Shown here: piece by piece, positions 34,895-46,472 of the stretch
How the letters are laid out: each line of letters opens with the position of its first letter
How positions within the stretch are numbered: position 1 is the first letter of the stretch
Assembly: GCA_005765155.1 (NCBI GenBank)
Contig: VCCP01000001.1
Span: forward strand, 2,418,001 to 2,482,000
Reading direction: 5' to 3'
DNA: 64,000 nt
Origin: Zelopaecilomyces penicillatus
Taxonomy: Eukaryota > Ascomycota > Sordariomycetes > Hypocreales > Pseudodiploosporaceae
Position numbers and translations under genes: made by a program
The notes under the pieces: generated by a model
Database searches by the model: none
Told to the model about the DNA's origin: nothing
Seen by the model: only the letters and a program-made list of their open reading frames with translations

Positions 34895-36097
34895 ATGTCG
34901 CTCCGCCGCAAGTCGAGCACGACTGTGCCCGAGACTCCGCGTGTCATCTCACCCAGCCCTGCACCCTCCGATCTGGGTAGCCAAGACTACATGGGGCCGG
35001 TAACACGCTCGTCCACCCGGAAGAGACTCCCCACGCCGCAGTCCGTGGATGAACGTAGTGGTGAAGACGAGTCTGATGAAGATGATGAGGATGATGGTCA
35101 TAACCTTCGGAGAGCTCGCACCAGGAGCCGGTCCCCGATCGACTCCCGGGGCATTCCACGTATGACCCCAAAGAACTCCTCCTTACAAGGAACAGCAGCG
35201 AAAGATTCCGGTCGAGCCCCTGCCGCAAACGGCAAAAAGCCGGTGTCCGCTACCAACGGCCATTTGGCCCCGCCCGAACCTGTTACACCATCGGGATGGA
35301 GCTGGCATACCTTTAGCCGTAGTCCCAGTCCTCTCGGCCTGATTCCTATTCATCGCCACTGGAGGACTTTTGTGCACAAGCACGAGGTTCCCAGAAAGGC
35401 CCTACATGTTTCCATCGGTTTCGTCGTCATCTGGCTTTATGTCACAGGCGTGCAAACCAGTTCCGTCGCCCCCTATCTCATGACAGCGCTTGTCCCCATT
35501 GCTGCGACTGACTGGCTGCGACATCGGTATTCCTCTGTGAATCGACTCTATGTCAAGGTTCTCGGGGCGTTGATGCGGGAGAGCGAGTACGCCGGATGGA
35601 ACGGTGTCATCTTCTATCTTCTGGGCACCTGGTTCGTTCTCTACTCTTTTCCCAAGGACGTCAGTGTCATGAGTGTCTTGCTGCTCAGCTGGTGCGACAC
35701 CGCAGCCAGCACTTTCGGCCGTCTCTGGGGTCGATATACCCCTAGAATCCGTCGCAACAAGTCCCTGGCTGGCTCCTTGGCCGCTTTCCTGACCGGCGTG
35801 GCCACGTCGTACTTCTTTTACGGCTGGCTCGTCCCGACATTTGGGCCAATGGCTGGAGACGAAAACTTCATGTTCAAGGGCACCCTCTCACTGCCGCCTG
35901 CCCTGACAGAGGCTGTGGGCCTCTCCGACAAGATGGCCACTATCAGCGGCTCCTTGGCGTTGGGCGTCATGAGCATCTGTTCCGGATTCATGGCATCAGC
36001 TAGCGAGGTTGTTGACTTGTTCGGGTGGGACGACAATTTGACAATTCCGGTTCTCAGCGGAATCGGCATTTTCGGGTTCCTCAAGCTCTTTGGCTGA
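34895..36097 (+). CDS. dgk1: CTP-dependent diacylglycerol kinase Dgk1
   Basis: A single exon of 400 residues. The first ATG in the open frame is 34895; upstream the frame is open but lacks ATG. Residues 1-155 are disordered and charged, with an acidic DESDEDDEDD run followed by RARTRSRSP. The membrane catalytic part starts at the HEVPRKALHVSIGF segment (about 163-176), continues through hydrophobic helices and includes LLSWCDTAASTFGRLWG (about 263-279), the signature of the Dgk1/phosphatidate cytidylyltransferase-like family. Dgk1 uses CTP to phosphorylate diacylglycerol to phosphatidate at the ER and nuclear membrane, opposing Pah1 lipin. The yeast enzyme is 290 residues, so the N-terminal tail is about 110 longer; its Ser/Thr-Pro sites suggest phosphoregulation (inference). 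Confidence 0.92.
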   Translation: MSLRRKSSTTVPETPRVISPSPAPSDLGSQDYMGPVTRSSTRKRLPTPQSVDERSGEDESDEDDEDDGHNLRRARTRSRSPIDSRGIPRMTPKNSSLQGTAAKDSGRAPAANGKKPVSATNGHLAPPEPVTPSGWSWHTFSRSPSPLGLIPIHRHWRTFVHKHEVPRKALHVSIGFVVIWLYVTGVQTSSVAPYLMTALVPIAATDWLRHRYSSVNRLYVKVLGALMRESEYAGWNGVIFYLLGTWFVLYSFPKDVSVMSVLLLSWCDTAASTFGRLWGRYTPRIRRNKSLAGSLAAFLTGVATSYFFYGWLVPTFGPMAGDENFMFKGTLSLPPALTEAVGLSDKMATISGSLALGVMSICSGFMASASEVVDLFGWDDNLTIPVLSGIGIFGFLKLFG

Positions 36098-36767
36098 AAC
36101 TTCAACAGTTTTTTAGCGGAGCAAGCAAAAAGATGGGCCAAATCATTCCACACCAACTCTCGCATTCATGCTGTGCTCCAACCGCCACTCCCTCTCTCTC
36201 TCCCGCTCGTGATACAAAACGTTTATGCATGATGTTTTATGCATGATTGGCGTTTGATTTTTGGCCCCCATTATTTTAATTCAACATGATGTCTTTCTCT
36301 TCCACTTTCTTCTTCCCTTTTTTTTTCTTACCCCTTCGTTCTATTCTTATCGCGTACTGCGCACATGTTCATGATAGAGACGGGGATATATGAGCAGGGT
36401 CTGGAAGCCCAGGGTTCGCAGAGTATTCATTTACTCTAGGATATGGTTACGGTACGGACTCGATTGGATTGGGATTGGATTTTGGCGTGTGTGTGAATAG
36501 AAGACGACGTGGGTTTAGCGAGTCTTGGTCCAAGATAGGTAGTTAATACTAGCAGATTTTGTCACATGCCGTGCAGATACGACCCAGAGGTTATGAATTC
36601 CCTTCAAACAACGTCATATTAAACAAGACTCGGGAAACGAGAAATTGTCCAGAGTGACCAGAACGTGTTGTTCACCATGCACAGCTTCCCTCCTTGCTCC
36701 ACAAAAGTGTGGATTACGGTCTACTTACAGTAACATCTGCAATGCCGTTTTGTCACTGGGCGCACAT

Positions 36768-36801
36768 TGGTTCGAGACAAGGTGTTCAAGGACTCGAACC
36801 A
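36768..36801. repeat. Perfect 9-base inverted repeat with a B-box-like core
   Basis: TGGTTCGAG (36768-36776) and CTCGAACCA (36793-36801) are perfect complements with a 16-base loop. The minus-strand arm reads GGTTCGAGTCC, which fits the RNA polymerase III B-box, but no A-box or cloverleaf accompanies it. Confidence 0.7.
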
Positions 36802-38394
36802 GCATTCAGTTTGCGTCTTGCATCCGACTGCAGGGCATGCTAGGAGGTGATGTCGGACTCGCGAGGCTGCAGAAGTATGTACCTGGCGATGTCGTGCAGA
36901 TGTATTGAAGCATGGAGTATGGTTTGCTTTATATATGCAAAGGCGGGTTGTATATTCTGTCTTTTGGATACTATAGACAGAGGCGAACTTGCCACTACAC
37001 AGACGTTGTGAGGCATGTTGAGAAAGAATCATATGGATACCGAGTAGTAGTCTCCAATCGACATGCACACCATAACTACGCACCAAGATGTCCATCAAGA
37101 ACTCTCCAAGGACACACCATCCAATATCATTTCTCATCATTTTTTTCTTAGTCTATTCCAAGGATTATTGTCGTACGAGAGCCGCCAGTCTAGTAGTTTA
37201 CTTTTTAACATAAACGAGTGTCACTACTACTAGCTACATTAGGGGTGCACCCTTGGCTTTGTTGTTGGGAAACTCTGGTGCCTGTCCAAAGACGGAATGG
37301 ATAATGATAATGATCATGGGCTGGGCTTTGTCTGGGGCTGTTGAGGCGGTGAGGGCAATTCACGCTTGTTCTCGGGTCTAAAGCAAGCAGACGATCAGCT
37401 CATGAAAGCCCTTTTCCCCAAAGATAAAAGGCAGCGATCGACTAGCGGGCCGCCGAGGCGTGGAGAAAGTGTGCATGCGAAAATGCGGAGGCGGGAATAC
37501 GTACATGTCGGCAGGTGTTTGCGCGCAGAACAACCTTACGAAAACGTAAATGTATTATTACAGCTTGCAGGGAATTGCCAGACTGTGTTCAATACTACCC
37601 CCACAGCAAGAGAGGTGGTTATATGGCAAAAAGGCCAGCTTCTGGAAAACAAAGGCCATGCATGCACTGTATCCCGTCCATACGTAGGTATGGAGTAATT
37701 GAGTCGTAGTCGCGTAGCCTCAGCCAAGTGCATTGCAGCGCAATGTCGTAGACGTGGCCCACCATCGGCCACATCAGCGCGCAACCTGGGCTGCACTTCA
37801 TCAAAAAGAAAAAACTGTTTGTCCTATGAGGCAGTGCCCCATCACTCTTTGTCGTACAAGTCTATATTTTCTCCGACGTGTAAACAGCCCATCCAAGCCT
37901 TCACAGCCCCCCCTCCATGCCACAAGATGGAAGAGGCATATCATCGAATCTCTACAAGGGGGATGGATGAGTTGTCTCTGCCTCGCCTCGTGGAGGAGGT
38001 GTGTACATTGGAAAAGAGAGGAAGAAAAATTTTCTCGGTTCCATCAATGGCTTCCCCCTCTGGTTGTTTGCCATTTCACACGTTAAGTGTGCCCATTCTC
38101 CCCTTTCCCCTCCTTGCTGGTGTGGTGGCTAGATTGGCTCTCTGTGCTGTGTTGGCGCTCTTGAGATCCTCCCCTGGCCGCCACCCCAGCTTGCCCAGGC
38201 CATTGACACGCTCATCGCTCCCAATCTATCGGGAGCCGGCTTGATGGAGGGGGCGTGGGGTCTGGGGGCCGTTGACATGAGAGACACCCCGGTTTAGATG
38301 TGGTTGTCTGGTCTGTCGTTCGGCTGGCTCTGCCGCTTTCACCACAACTCGGCAACTTACGTATGTTTTGTTCCTCCTTTCGCTCTCATGCCAT

Positions 38395-38397
<3 letters not shown>

Positions 38398-38437
<40 letters not shown>

Positions 38438-38440
38438 GTG
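38398..38440. repeat. (TG)n microsatellite
   Basis: About 17 TG units, then a TGCGTGTGTG end. Non-coding. Confidence 0.9.
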
Positions 38441-41400
38441 AGAGCTTTGACGAGTTGGAGTCCATTGGTGAGTGAACGCGCAATTGCTCGGACACGCTTT
38501 GGCGCATCTATGGCGCCCATATGGAGTATACCAACGTCGGTGGAAGAGCCGGTGTCTCCGGAGAACAAGTCCAGCCAGGATGTCCCAGCATCTTGCCATT
38601 GTATGAGGCTCAACACTTTTTACTATTTGCCATATTGTGGTGGCCAAAGATGGACTGTTTTTCTTCTTATTATCCCAACCTCATTTCGATATCTCGGCTG
38701 TCGCATGAATCAGCCGCGTAAGGTTTGTTATTTATTTTGCGCCAGGCTTAAAGCCATGGTTTGCTCCAATTGCATTGACTAGATTTGCGGTTTCTACAGT
38801 AGACCGGAGAACCTATGCAAAGAGTTATTGTTTCTGCACTTCGTAGTTAATTAATTAGTAAATTTCCACACACCCACCTCCGTCATTCTCTTTTTCCATC
38901 ATCACGATCTGCCGCGGTAGGGCGGAATGAATGCCGTGTCTCTAGCCATTGGCCAACAGGCGCCGCTTGGGTCGGCCAATTAGCAAGAAATGGCACCAAG
39001 ATGCCCTTAATTTCTAGAGAAATTCACGGCCAAGATTTGTGTGGCTCTGTATGTCCTAGGTTGAGGCCTCACGTATACTTCTGGACACAACATATGTAGA
39101 GTTGGTGCACAGGTCTTGGGAGGTCGCACGCTGCATGCTTGCTGCTCGAGTTGCAGACGGATGTCGTACAGGATATTTGCTTCATTTGACTGCATTCTTC
39201 GCAGGCCTGTCAAGTCATGCCACCACCGCCTGCATTGGCCGGCATGGTGCTGGCATTTCAGTTTTCCACGCCGAGGAGGAGAGGCTACGGAAAACGATCG
39301 TCTTCACACACCAGCGGTCTCGTTGTCATTGCTTACCCTTTCGAAATGATGCCACACATGAGACATGTTCAATGTCTCGTTCAAAACCATGGCCTAGAAG
39401 GAAAACCTCGCCCGTGTGTCGTTGTCAATGTCAGCGCAGCGTCGCATCCCCACTGGGGGAACTCGTGGGCACGAGATGTCCCGTCTCAGACTGGAGTGGG
39501 ACACTTGGATGAATGACAGCGGCTAGCAGGGCTCTTTGTTTCAAGGGTCTCGTGCAACACGGTTCCTCTTTCGTGATTCTGTTCCTTTTATGTCTCAAGA
39601 GTGGATTTTTAGACTTTGAGCTAGGGGGTAGCCACGGACCTCACCTCCCATGCCTGTGCCTGTGCCGGATACGGTGCTCGTAATTCCTGCGCATGATTGA
39701 GTGTCGGAGCATCTGGCACAATTGCTGTGCTATTTTTGATGGAATTTTGCCGGCATTGGAACAAGGACCAGCAGAATCATCTATTCGTTGAAAGGAAACT
39801 TTCGGTGTGTGCTGTGTTACAGTACAACGCCTGGGAAGGTGTGACGGACCGTTATTGCCGACACGTTCTTGCTGTGTGTCACTTCCATGGCAAGATTATT
39901 ATCCGAGGCTGATGCCTGGTATTTCCTTGGACAGAATGCCTCAGCAACTCAGCAAACAGATTGATGCATGAGACATGCTGCAAAAAGCTCTGGTATACCT
40001 GGACATGTATAACACCACATGTAAGTGCAAACTGTATTATTACGCTCCAGGCCAGATGCAGACTTGCGGAAAAGGGTGTGGTGGGCAGCATGGATGATTT
40101 GGCGGGATGGATGACGGAGTTTGTGCTACACAAATCGCCTCCCTCAGAGCACCTCATGGTTGTCCTCTGTTGCCTAGGTGGGCTTACTCGTATCCTCAAC
40201 GGCAATCTTGGCCTGCCCGGTGTGTCGAGAGAGGCGTCGGGAGGTGTGGCCCTGCAGATTTTCGATTGCTTGCAGAAAAGGAATGGAATAGAGTGTGCAG
40301 CAAGGTTGTACGTACTCGTATTGATATTGGCCTCCCTCCACCACGATTCTTTCATTTGACATTGAAGAATTCGGTGGTCTTGTCAAATGAGCTCTATGTC
40401 CGATACAGTGCAGCGCAAGGACGACACACTCATTACCTAGGTACACATATACTGAGTCAAAGCACAATTCCCACCGACCCAGATGGCTATGCATGCATGT
40501 TTGAGCACGTTTGTGGTTTAGTTTGTTAGCCTGGAGTCGTTGGTTTGGATGGCAGGCAGGGCGGACAAATGGCGGGGGAGGGGCAAAATCACACATCAAA
40601 ATCCAAAACTTTCAATGGGATGCTAAACTGCCCCATCCGCCAATTAGGCCAATCAATATTACCATGAGAACAACCCATGTCGTGTATTACTGAGCGGACA
40701 GAGAGGTACTCACAGTGACGAGGCAATTCGGTTGGAGGCCACCTGTCAAGCCAAGATTCTTTCCCATTTAACAACCAATCAAACCCTTTTAAGAACTGGC
40801 AATAATTCTCTAGTCGGGCTACCAGGGGGCATGGGCATCATTTACAGCCGTGCATATCTTGCGGTAATAAAGTCGTGCAAACGTCGTATCAGGAACCAGG
40901 AGAGAAAGAGGCGGGTCTGGGGTCCAGGTTTCAGCAAGTCCGTAGCAATACATCCAGCATCTTTTGTATGATACCCAGTAGTGTGTGTGGATAGGTAGGT
41001 AGGTACTAGTAGAGTAATTAGTTACAGGTAGTTAGTTCCATGCCTTTGATATCGCTATCCCTTGGCACGGCACTATGCTACCAGAGATTATGGGTGTGTC
41101 CATTGCAAAGAGCTGTTCCGAATCCTGCCTACTACTGCCTAGCTAGTTGGAGGGACAAGCTACCCGCAAGACGCGGATCATGGCCGTGGATGGGATGGGA
41201 TGAGAAGGGGGGGGTGAATGGAAGTAGCGGGTGGTGATGGAGGGTGGTGGTGGCGGCCGTGGTGGCGGCCGTGGTGCAGGGACGCCCTTTCTTACTTTAT
41301 CAAAACTCCATTTGAGGAAACGTTGAAAATGTAATCATTTAATAGGTTTGCTCATCAAGAATTGCTATACTTTTACAACGTAGATGGAGATGGAGTTGGA

Positions 41401-43481
41401 GATGGAGGCGATATGATACGTGTTCGGCTTCTGCATGCGACCTGGTACGCAGGCTGGCCCACCACCACTTCCTGCCTCCCCTGTCGCAAACGAACGTCGG
41501 TGGAAGCATCCAAGTACCTCACGTTAAGCACTACCAGCATCCAACTGCCAGGGCCGCTAAATTAGGGTACACGATGCTTGTGGAGGGGGAACTGCCAATG
41601 TACGTTCCCTTTTCGGAACATGCTCTGGCGTACATCTTGACAACGCATCACCACATCTCTCGTCCTTCAAATTGTACACTTCAGCCTGAACCTGACTGGC
41701 ACAAATTACTGCCTGACCCGCTCCTACGGGGCATCAAAGCTGCTGCCCAGTCGCCTTTGCAGCGCCGCCGACATCCTCACCCCCATTCTGCCTACCTGCC
41801 TGCTTGCCTGCTTCACTTGCTTGCTTGCTTGTCCGTCATGCATGCATGGTATGGGATGGGATAGCGATGGGGTGGGTCATACTAATTACTACTACTACGG
41901 AATAAGATGGCTTCTTGTACGATGGATAAAGGCATCCTGGCAATCTGAGAGCCTCTCCCTCGTGGCGTCCTCAACCAACCACACACGCCCAGCCATTCTG
42001 CGTCGCCGCGCAAAAAGAAAAGAAACCACATACCTACGTGCATATGTACAAGCACAATTGTCAAGACATGGAAAATCCAGCGCTGCTTTTGCCGTTTGAC
42101 CACTTGGCGTTCACCGCGCTTGTTGGGTCAAGGCTTCCGGATTGTCTTTATCCTTTCTGGTTTGGCTTGGCTTGGTTTGGTATTGGATTTGGTTCCAGCG
42201 CCATCTTTAGCTCCAGGCTCCATCGAAAGCCGTCGTCATGCCGTCCCTTACTCGTCCTTCTTTTTATTTTTATTTTTGAGCCGTTCGCAATTTTCTCTTC
42301 GCTCTCTCTTGGGGCCACTCGGACCCTCCTTGGTTTTTATGGCTTTGATTCGATTGCCTCTCGTCCATTGGACTGGAACGCGGACGTTGGAAACCTGGGG
42401 GCTTTAGCCAAACGCTGACTTGAGGGGTGGCGTGTCCCCTTCGTCGTTGTCCCGCCCGCAATGCACGCACGCACGCAATCTTCCGCCGCCGCTCCGATTA
42501 TCCTGCCTTGCTTGGCCTGGTCCTGTCTGGGCCTTGTTGGCTGGCCTTTCGCACGTCGTTTGCTTCCCACCATGAACCCAAAGTGATGCCATCCCCCTTC
42601 GCGGCACGGCCGTCATGGTGTTTCCCTGTCGTTGGGTCCTCTCGACTAGCGCAGCCACCCTCCTTCTCACTTATCCATGCCTAGATTTTTGACTCCAATG
42701 TGTGCTCTGCCAAGTCACCGGCCAATGTCTGTCTGGCTTTCTCTTTCTCTTGCACTTTCTTTCTGCTTCCGGCTCCGCGCCGCCGTCATCCTCTCGTCTT
42801 ATTCACCCAGCACTACCTCCGTGGCTTGCACCGGCCACTGGGTCTCATTGCACAGATCTTCCACACTCCTGTTCCTTTCTGGCCTAACTCGTAACCATTA
42901 TTTCTTATCCTCCACTAAGCATGTTTATATGTACTTCGTACACACAAATTTTTAATATTTTTTACTTTACACCCACGTCGTTCCGGCATCTGCGCCCATC
43001 AGCCCTTTGTGGTGTTTCCGGAACGAAGCTGTTTCCCCGGCCCCCGAGAAGCCGGACCCCAATAACACCAAACTTTTTTTTTTCTTACGTTCATTCTTTA
43101 TCCCTCCTTCCTTTGACCCTTGATGTTTTTTCTCTAATCCCACCCTACCCCTTTGGTGTGTTTTATTTGCCAATTCCTCCCTCTTGTTGGATGTATCATC
43201 AATGGATTTTCTGGATCGTAACATATGTAGAAGAACCCAGACCCTTGCAACCGGGGTGGTTCGTCCAACACCACGCCTCCTCCATGTTACTATCGTCGGC
43301 CCACACCATGCAAGCCTCCATGATCATCTCGTCCTGCCGCTTCATGTTCAATGTGTAGTTACCCTCAGGTCTAGCCTTCTCTTCTCTTGAGCGGGGCCGA
43401 GCACAATGGCCCTGACGAATGGAGCTGTGATATCTTATCCCTTCGCTTCGAAAAGGTCGACAGGGGAGGGTCCTGAAAAAC

Positions 43482-43488
43482 TATAAAA
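43482..43488 (+). promoter_or_regulatory. TATA box (TATAAAA) of the 43781 gene
   Basis: CTATAAAAGG sits about 290 bases before the start codon at 43781. It is followed by a C/T-rich leader with CAAC/CACAACAC stretches, the usual arrangement of strongly expressed fungal genes. Confidence 0.65.
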
Positions 43489-43780
43489 GGGGCCATCATG
43501 TCTGGATTAATTCATTCTTCTTCTTCTTCCTTTCGTATCACTTCCCTCCAGATCTCTGAGTCGAACTCCTACGGTCCATACATCTCTTGCCAGTTCAAAC
43601 TGCCTAGACTTCAACTCATACGCCTGCCCCTTGGCCCCTTGTCTCATCACCAACATCTACCAGCACAACACAGCACAACACTCAGGTGTAACCTTTTTTT
43701 GCACACAAACATCTTGTCTCTATCTCTACTACATCTTCTTCGTTCAAACCTGGTTCTCGTCAATTGAACATTAATCAGTC

Positions 43781-44662
43781 ATGTCTGGCCCATTCCACAC
43801 CGTCGCCTACTCTATGCCCATGGCCGTCCCGTCAAAGGGCAACCAATACCCCGCCTACAGCCAATACTCGTGCTCCCCGCCAGAATGCGAAGACTCCTTC
43901 AGCGCCACATCCGGCGTTCCCTCGTACAGCAATAGCGGGTTCACAGCTACTTCGGTCAGTGGCGACTATGAGAGCAACATTTCCGCTAGCGGTGTCGACT
44001 TTCAGGAGTACATGCAAGACCGCTTTTCCAACTCGTTCAATCCCATCCCCCTAGACCGGAGCATGGCGGTCCAAGCGCAGACGTGAGTGCCCAATGTCTT
44101 TGTCAACCCCATGTGGGCATGAATTGTGCCCAATTGGTCCCGCAATCGGCGGCCGCTTGGTTACGGAGGGCTACGGAGGGCACCCAAAACACTCCTATGT
44201 CACTTTCCGAGCTAATCACACCTCCTTTCACACAGATCCGGGAAACTCAACGCTAAGCACCGCGAGCTCATGGACTTGCAGAAGCAGGCGCAAGCCCGTC
44301 TTGCAAAGACTCGTGAGAGATTTGCCGAGGGAATGCGCGATGCCCGGGAGGTCCGCGGCGACCTTGAGTGGACGCAGAAGAAGGTTTCGTAAGTTAACCA
44401 CCTAATTCATAAGAATTGTCACAATATTCTCCACAATAGACCCACAATGCTGCGTTTTATCCTTGAACGGCAAGGCAGAGGCGAAGCAGTGTTTTGGAGT
44501 TTGTTGTAGTGGAGAGTATAGTGGCAATCTTTATAATACCTGGATTTCGAAGCTAATCTTGAAATCTTTGTTCTTAGATCACTGAACGCCAAGGCTGCTC
44601 GCAAGCACCCCAAGGAGTACGCCAAGTCTCGCGCGCGATTCCCCTCGCCCGAGTACAACTGA
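43781..44662 (+). CDS. Small conserved fungal protein with C-terminal coiled coil, function unknown
   Basis: Three exons: 43781-44082, 44236-44388 and 44578-44662. Introns are 153 and 189 bases with GTGAGT and GTAAGT donors and CAG/TAG acceptors; all phases agree. The product is 179 residues. Residues 1-100 are Ser/Tyr/Pro-rich and low in complexity. Residues 101-179 form a charged helix (KHRELMDLQKQAQARLAKTR) and then VRGDLEWTQKKVSSLNAKAARKHPKEY and an end PSPEYN. The RGDLEWTQKK stretch loosely recalls KxDL-type coiled-coil proteins, but I do not claim that family. The TATA box, long pyrimidine-rich leader and 7.7 kb upstream space suggest a strongly or elaborately regulated gene. Confidence 0.8.
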
Positions 44663-45887
44663 TTCAATTGCAATTTTGGTGGCATTCGACTTTTTTCTTT
44701 ATTCACACATTTCTAGCCTGCCATTTTCTACATTTTCAAAAAGCGAAATCCCGATTTTATGATGCAGCAACGGTTACGATTGGAACAGGAAAAAATACTT
44801 CCTTTGTTTTAAGGCTATTTTCATTTGTATCAGCTTGAAAGACCCCCAGCCAGTATCAGCGCCTGGATCATGGCATGAACTGACGTTGAAATTTGGCGGC
44901 TCTGGCGCGGCAATCTTGCAGATATTAGCCGCCAGATCTCTGGCTGCTTTATCGGGAGTGTAGCAGCCGAAACGGCTCTACCCGTCCACGCGCTAGGTTC
45001 GCAGCCGTTTGCCAACGGTGTGGGGGTGAAAAGGCGACTGATTCACGACGTTATGATGTATGATTGGATGATTGGAAACATTCCGGTGGGCTTTGTTAAA
45101 AGTACACCTCCTACCAGGCGTCTGCGGGGGGACAGGGGACGAAAGTATGGGGTCAATGGCGCTGGGGTGGAAGACGTCAGGGCTGCAGGGGCCCTGTCAA
45201 GCCAAGTGAGCCACAGTGATGAGCAAGCCCTTGGATTCCACATTCTCCACCATGATTGGGAAGGGATAGTGAGCTGAGGATGGTCAAGCGGAAGTGGGCA
45301 GACAGGTTGGACGGATCCCAACGGGCTTATCTTATTGGGGAAGTGGACTGTTCTCTCCAGCAGCGGCGACAGGCCAAGAGCCGAGGTAGCATTGTTAGGA
45401 AGGCGTAGGTTTGTTTCTTCGGAACACCCCGGAGTCTCTGAAAAAGGTTGGAGTTGATGGTTTTGTAGCAATAAATATCCGTTTCCCATTCATACGCGTG
45501 GTACCGGTAACAAGTAACACGACCCCCCAGGAGGAGGTAACCCCAGCCGTGAACGTAGTGAAATCCAAGCCGAAAGACTCTCTATGTAGTCAAGACGATG
45601 CCATGTCATGTGATTTGAAGTGAAATATTGATCGTTGTCTTGACCCCCTGAGAATAGTTGGTGTCTTGTTGTTGGATGGAGTTAGGAGAAGTTTATATCA
45701 CGTCACGTGATCCTCCGCTAACATTCAGACAAGCTCCAAGAATCCAAGGGGTAGGAAAGAGTTAGTGATTCACCACAAACTGTATGTTGGATGTATGCTT
45801 CTCAGATGTGCTTATGGACGTTAACATGTATATCGAGAAAACTGGAATGCCGTACTCCATAGCAATGCTACCCTCAATGCGGTCAGC
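44663..45887. other. Convergent intergenic region
   Basis: It lies between the 3' ends of the 43781 gene and the 45888 gene. It contains a TCACGTGA palindrome at 45703-45710 within ATCACGTCACGTGAT. Frames here are unsupported. Confidence 0.55.
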
Positions 45888-46472
45888 TCACGCAGTCGTA
45901 GATGGGAAGTGATCCCGTTGCATCCACGTTCCCAGTGGTTGCAACCCAAGAGATGTCTCTAACCGCTGCCAGGGGTTCTGATTAGACGAGGAATCATAGT
46001 AATCCGTGTACCAAGGTTTCGACGAGTCGATATCCAGGTTCCGGTTATGGTGGCGTTCCTTTGCAGCTCGTCGACTGCTTCCGCCAAATGACCCCGCGGA
46101 ACCGGCTCCGATAGCAGGTCGTTCTGGTAAACCAGCAGGACGCACTAACGTCTGCGTTGGAAGGGACACGGGCGCCGAATCCGGTGCGCTTGCAATCAAT
46201 GTTTCGCCAGGTCCATCTTCATCATCCTCCAGACTGATCTCCTCTGCATTGACGGCGGTTCTGGTCCCCAGGGGCGTTGAGTTGGAGCCAGTTGTTGATG
46301 CGCCTTTGCCTCGACGATGATTCTGCTGCTGCTGGTCGTGTAAAGAACTCGCGATTCCAGCAGCATCAGCATTTGGATTGTACTTGCGCTTCTTGTGGGG
46401 GTGGTCTTGGCCGCCAAATGATGAAAACCCGAGCATCTGGGCCATGGCTTCGTCGTCAGGTGGAGAATCCAT
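45888..46472 (-). CDS. Conserved hypothetical protein (194 aa)
   Basis: A single exon, start at 46472. The N-terminus MDSPPDDEAMAQMLGFSSFGG is followed by a basic HKKRKYNPNADA stretch, a Gln-rich loop, an acidic EEISLEDDEDG patch and Gly/Ser linkers. The C-terminal block KPWYTDYYDSSSNQNPWQRLE is aromatic-rich and looks like a conserved binding segment. The M-GF-SF element followed by Lys recalls the end of the tri-snRNP 27 kDa protein, but the match is too short to use. It is likely nuclear because of its basic stretch. It is divergent from the lipocalin-like gene across 709 bases. Confidence 0.75.
   Translation of the reverse strand: MDSPPDDEAMAQMLGFSSFGGQDHPHKKRKYNPNADAAGIASSLHDQQQQNHRRGKGASTTGSNSTPLGTRTAVNAEEISLEDDEDGPGETLIASAPDSAPVSLPTQTLVRPAGLPERPAIGAGSAGSFGGSSRRAAKERHHNRNLDIDSSKPWYTDYYDSSSNQNPWQRLETSLGLQPLGTWMQRDHFPSTTA

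Larger units (their letters stand above)
36098..43780. other. Large gene-poor region (7.7 kb) upstream of the small conserved gene
   Basis: No supportable protein gene. The longest frames (for example 39961-40359 and 37699-38244 on plus) have no recognisable domain and no neighbouring exons. Contents: an inverted repeat at 36768-36801, a (TG)n tract at 38398-38440, AGGTAGGTAGGTACTAG at 40993-41009, and strongly pyrimidine-rich plus-strand DNA from about 42200 to 43780 interrupted by purine stretches, ending in a TATA promoter. It may hold a long leader, a non-coding RNA or an extended promoter; this is not shown. Confidence 0.5.

Noticed and set aside
36740..36860. Possible tRNA on the minus strand (B-box GGTTCGAGTCC)
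   Set aside because: The flanking bases do not make a T-stem and no A-box or acceptor stem is visible.
39961..40359. 132-codon plus-strand frame in the desert
   Set aside because: Moderately protein-like, but no domain, weak start context and no neighbouring exons.
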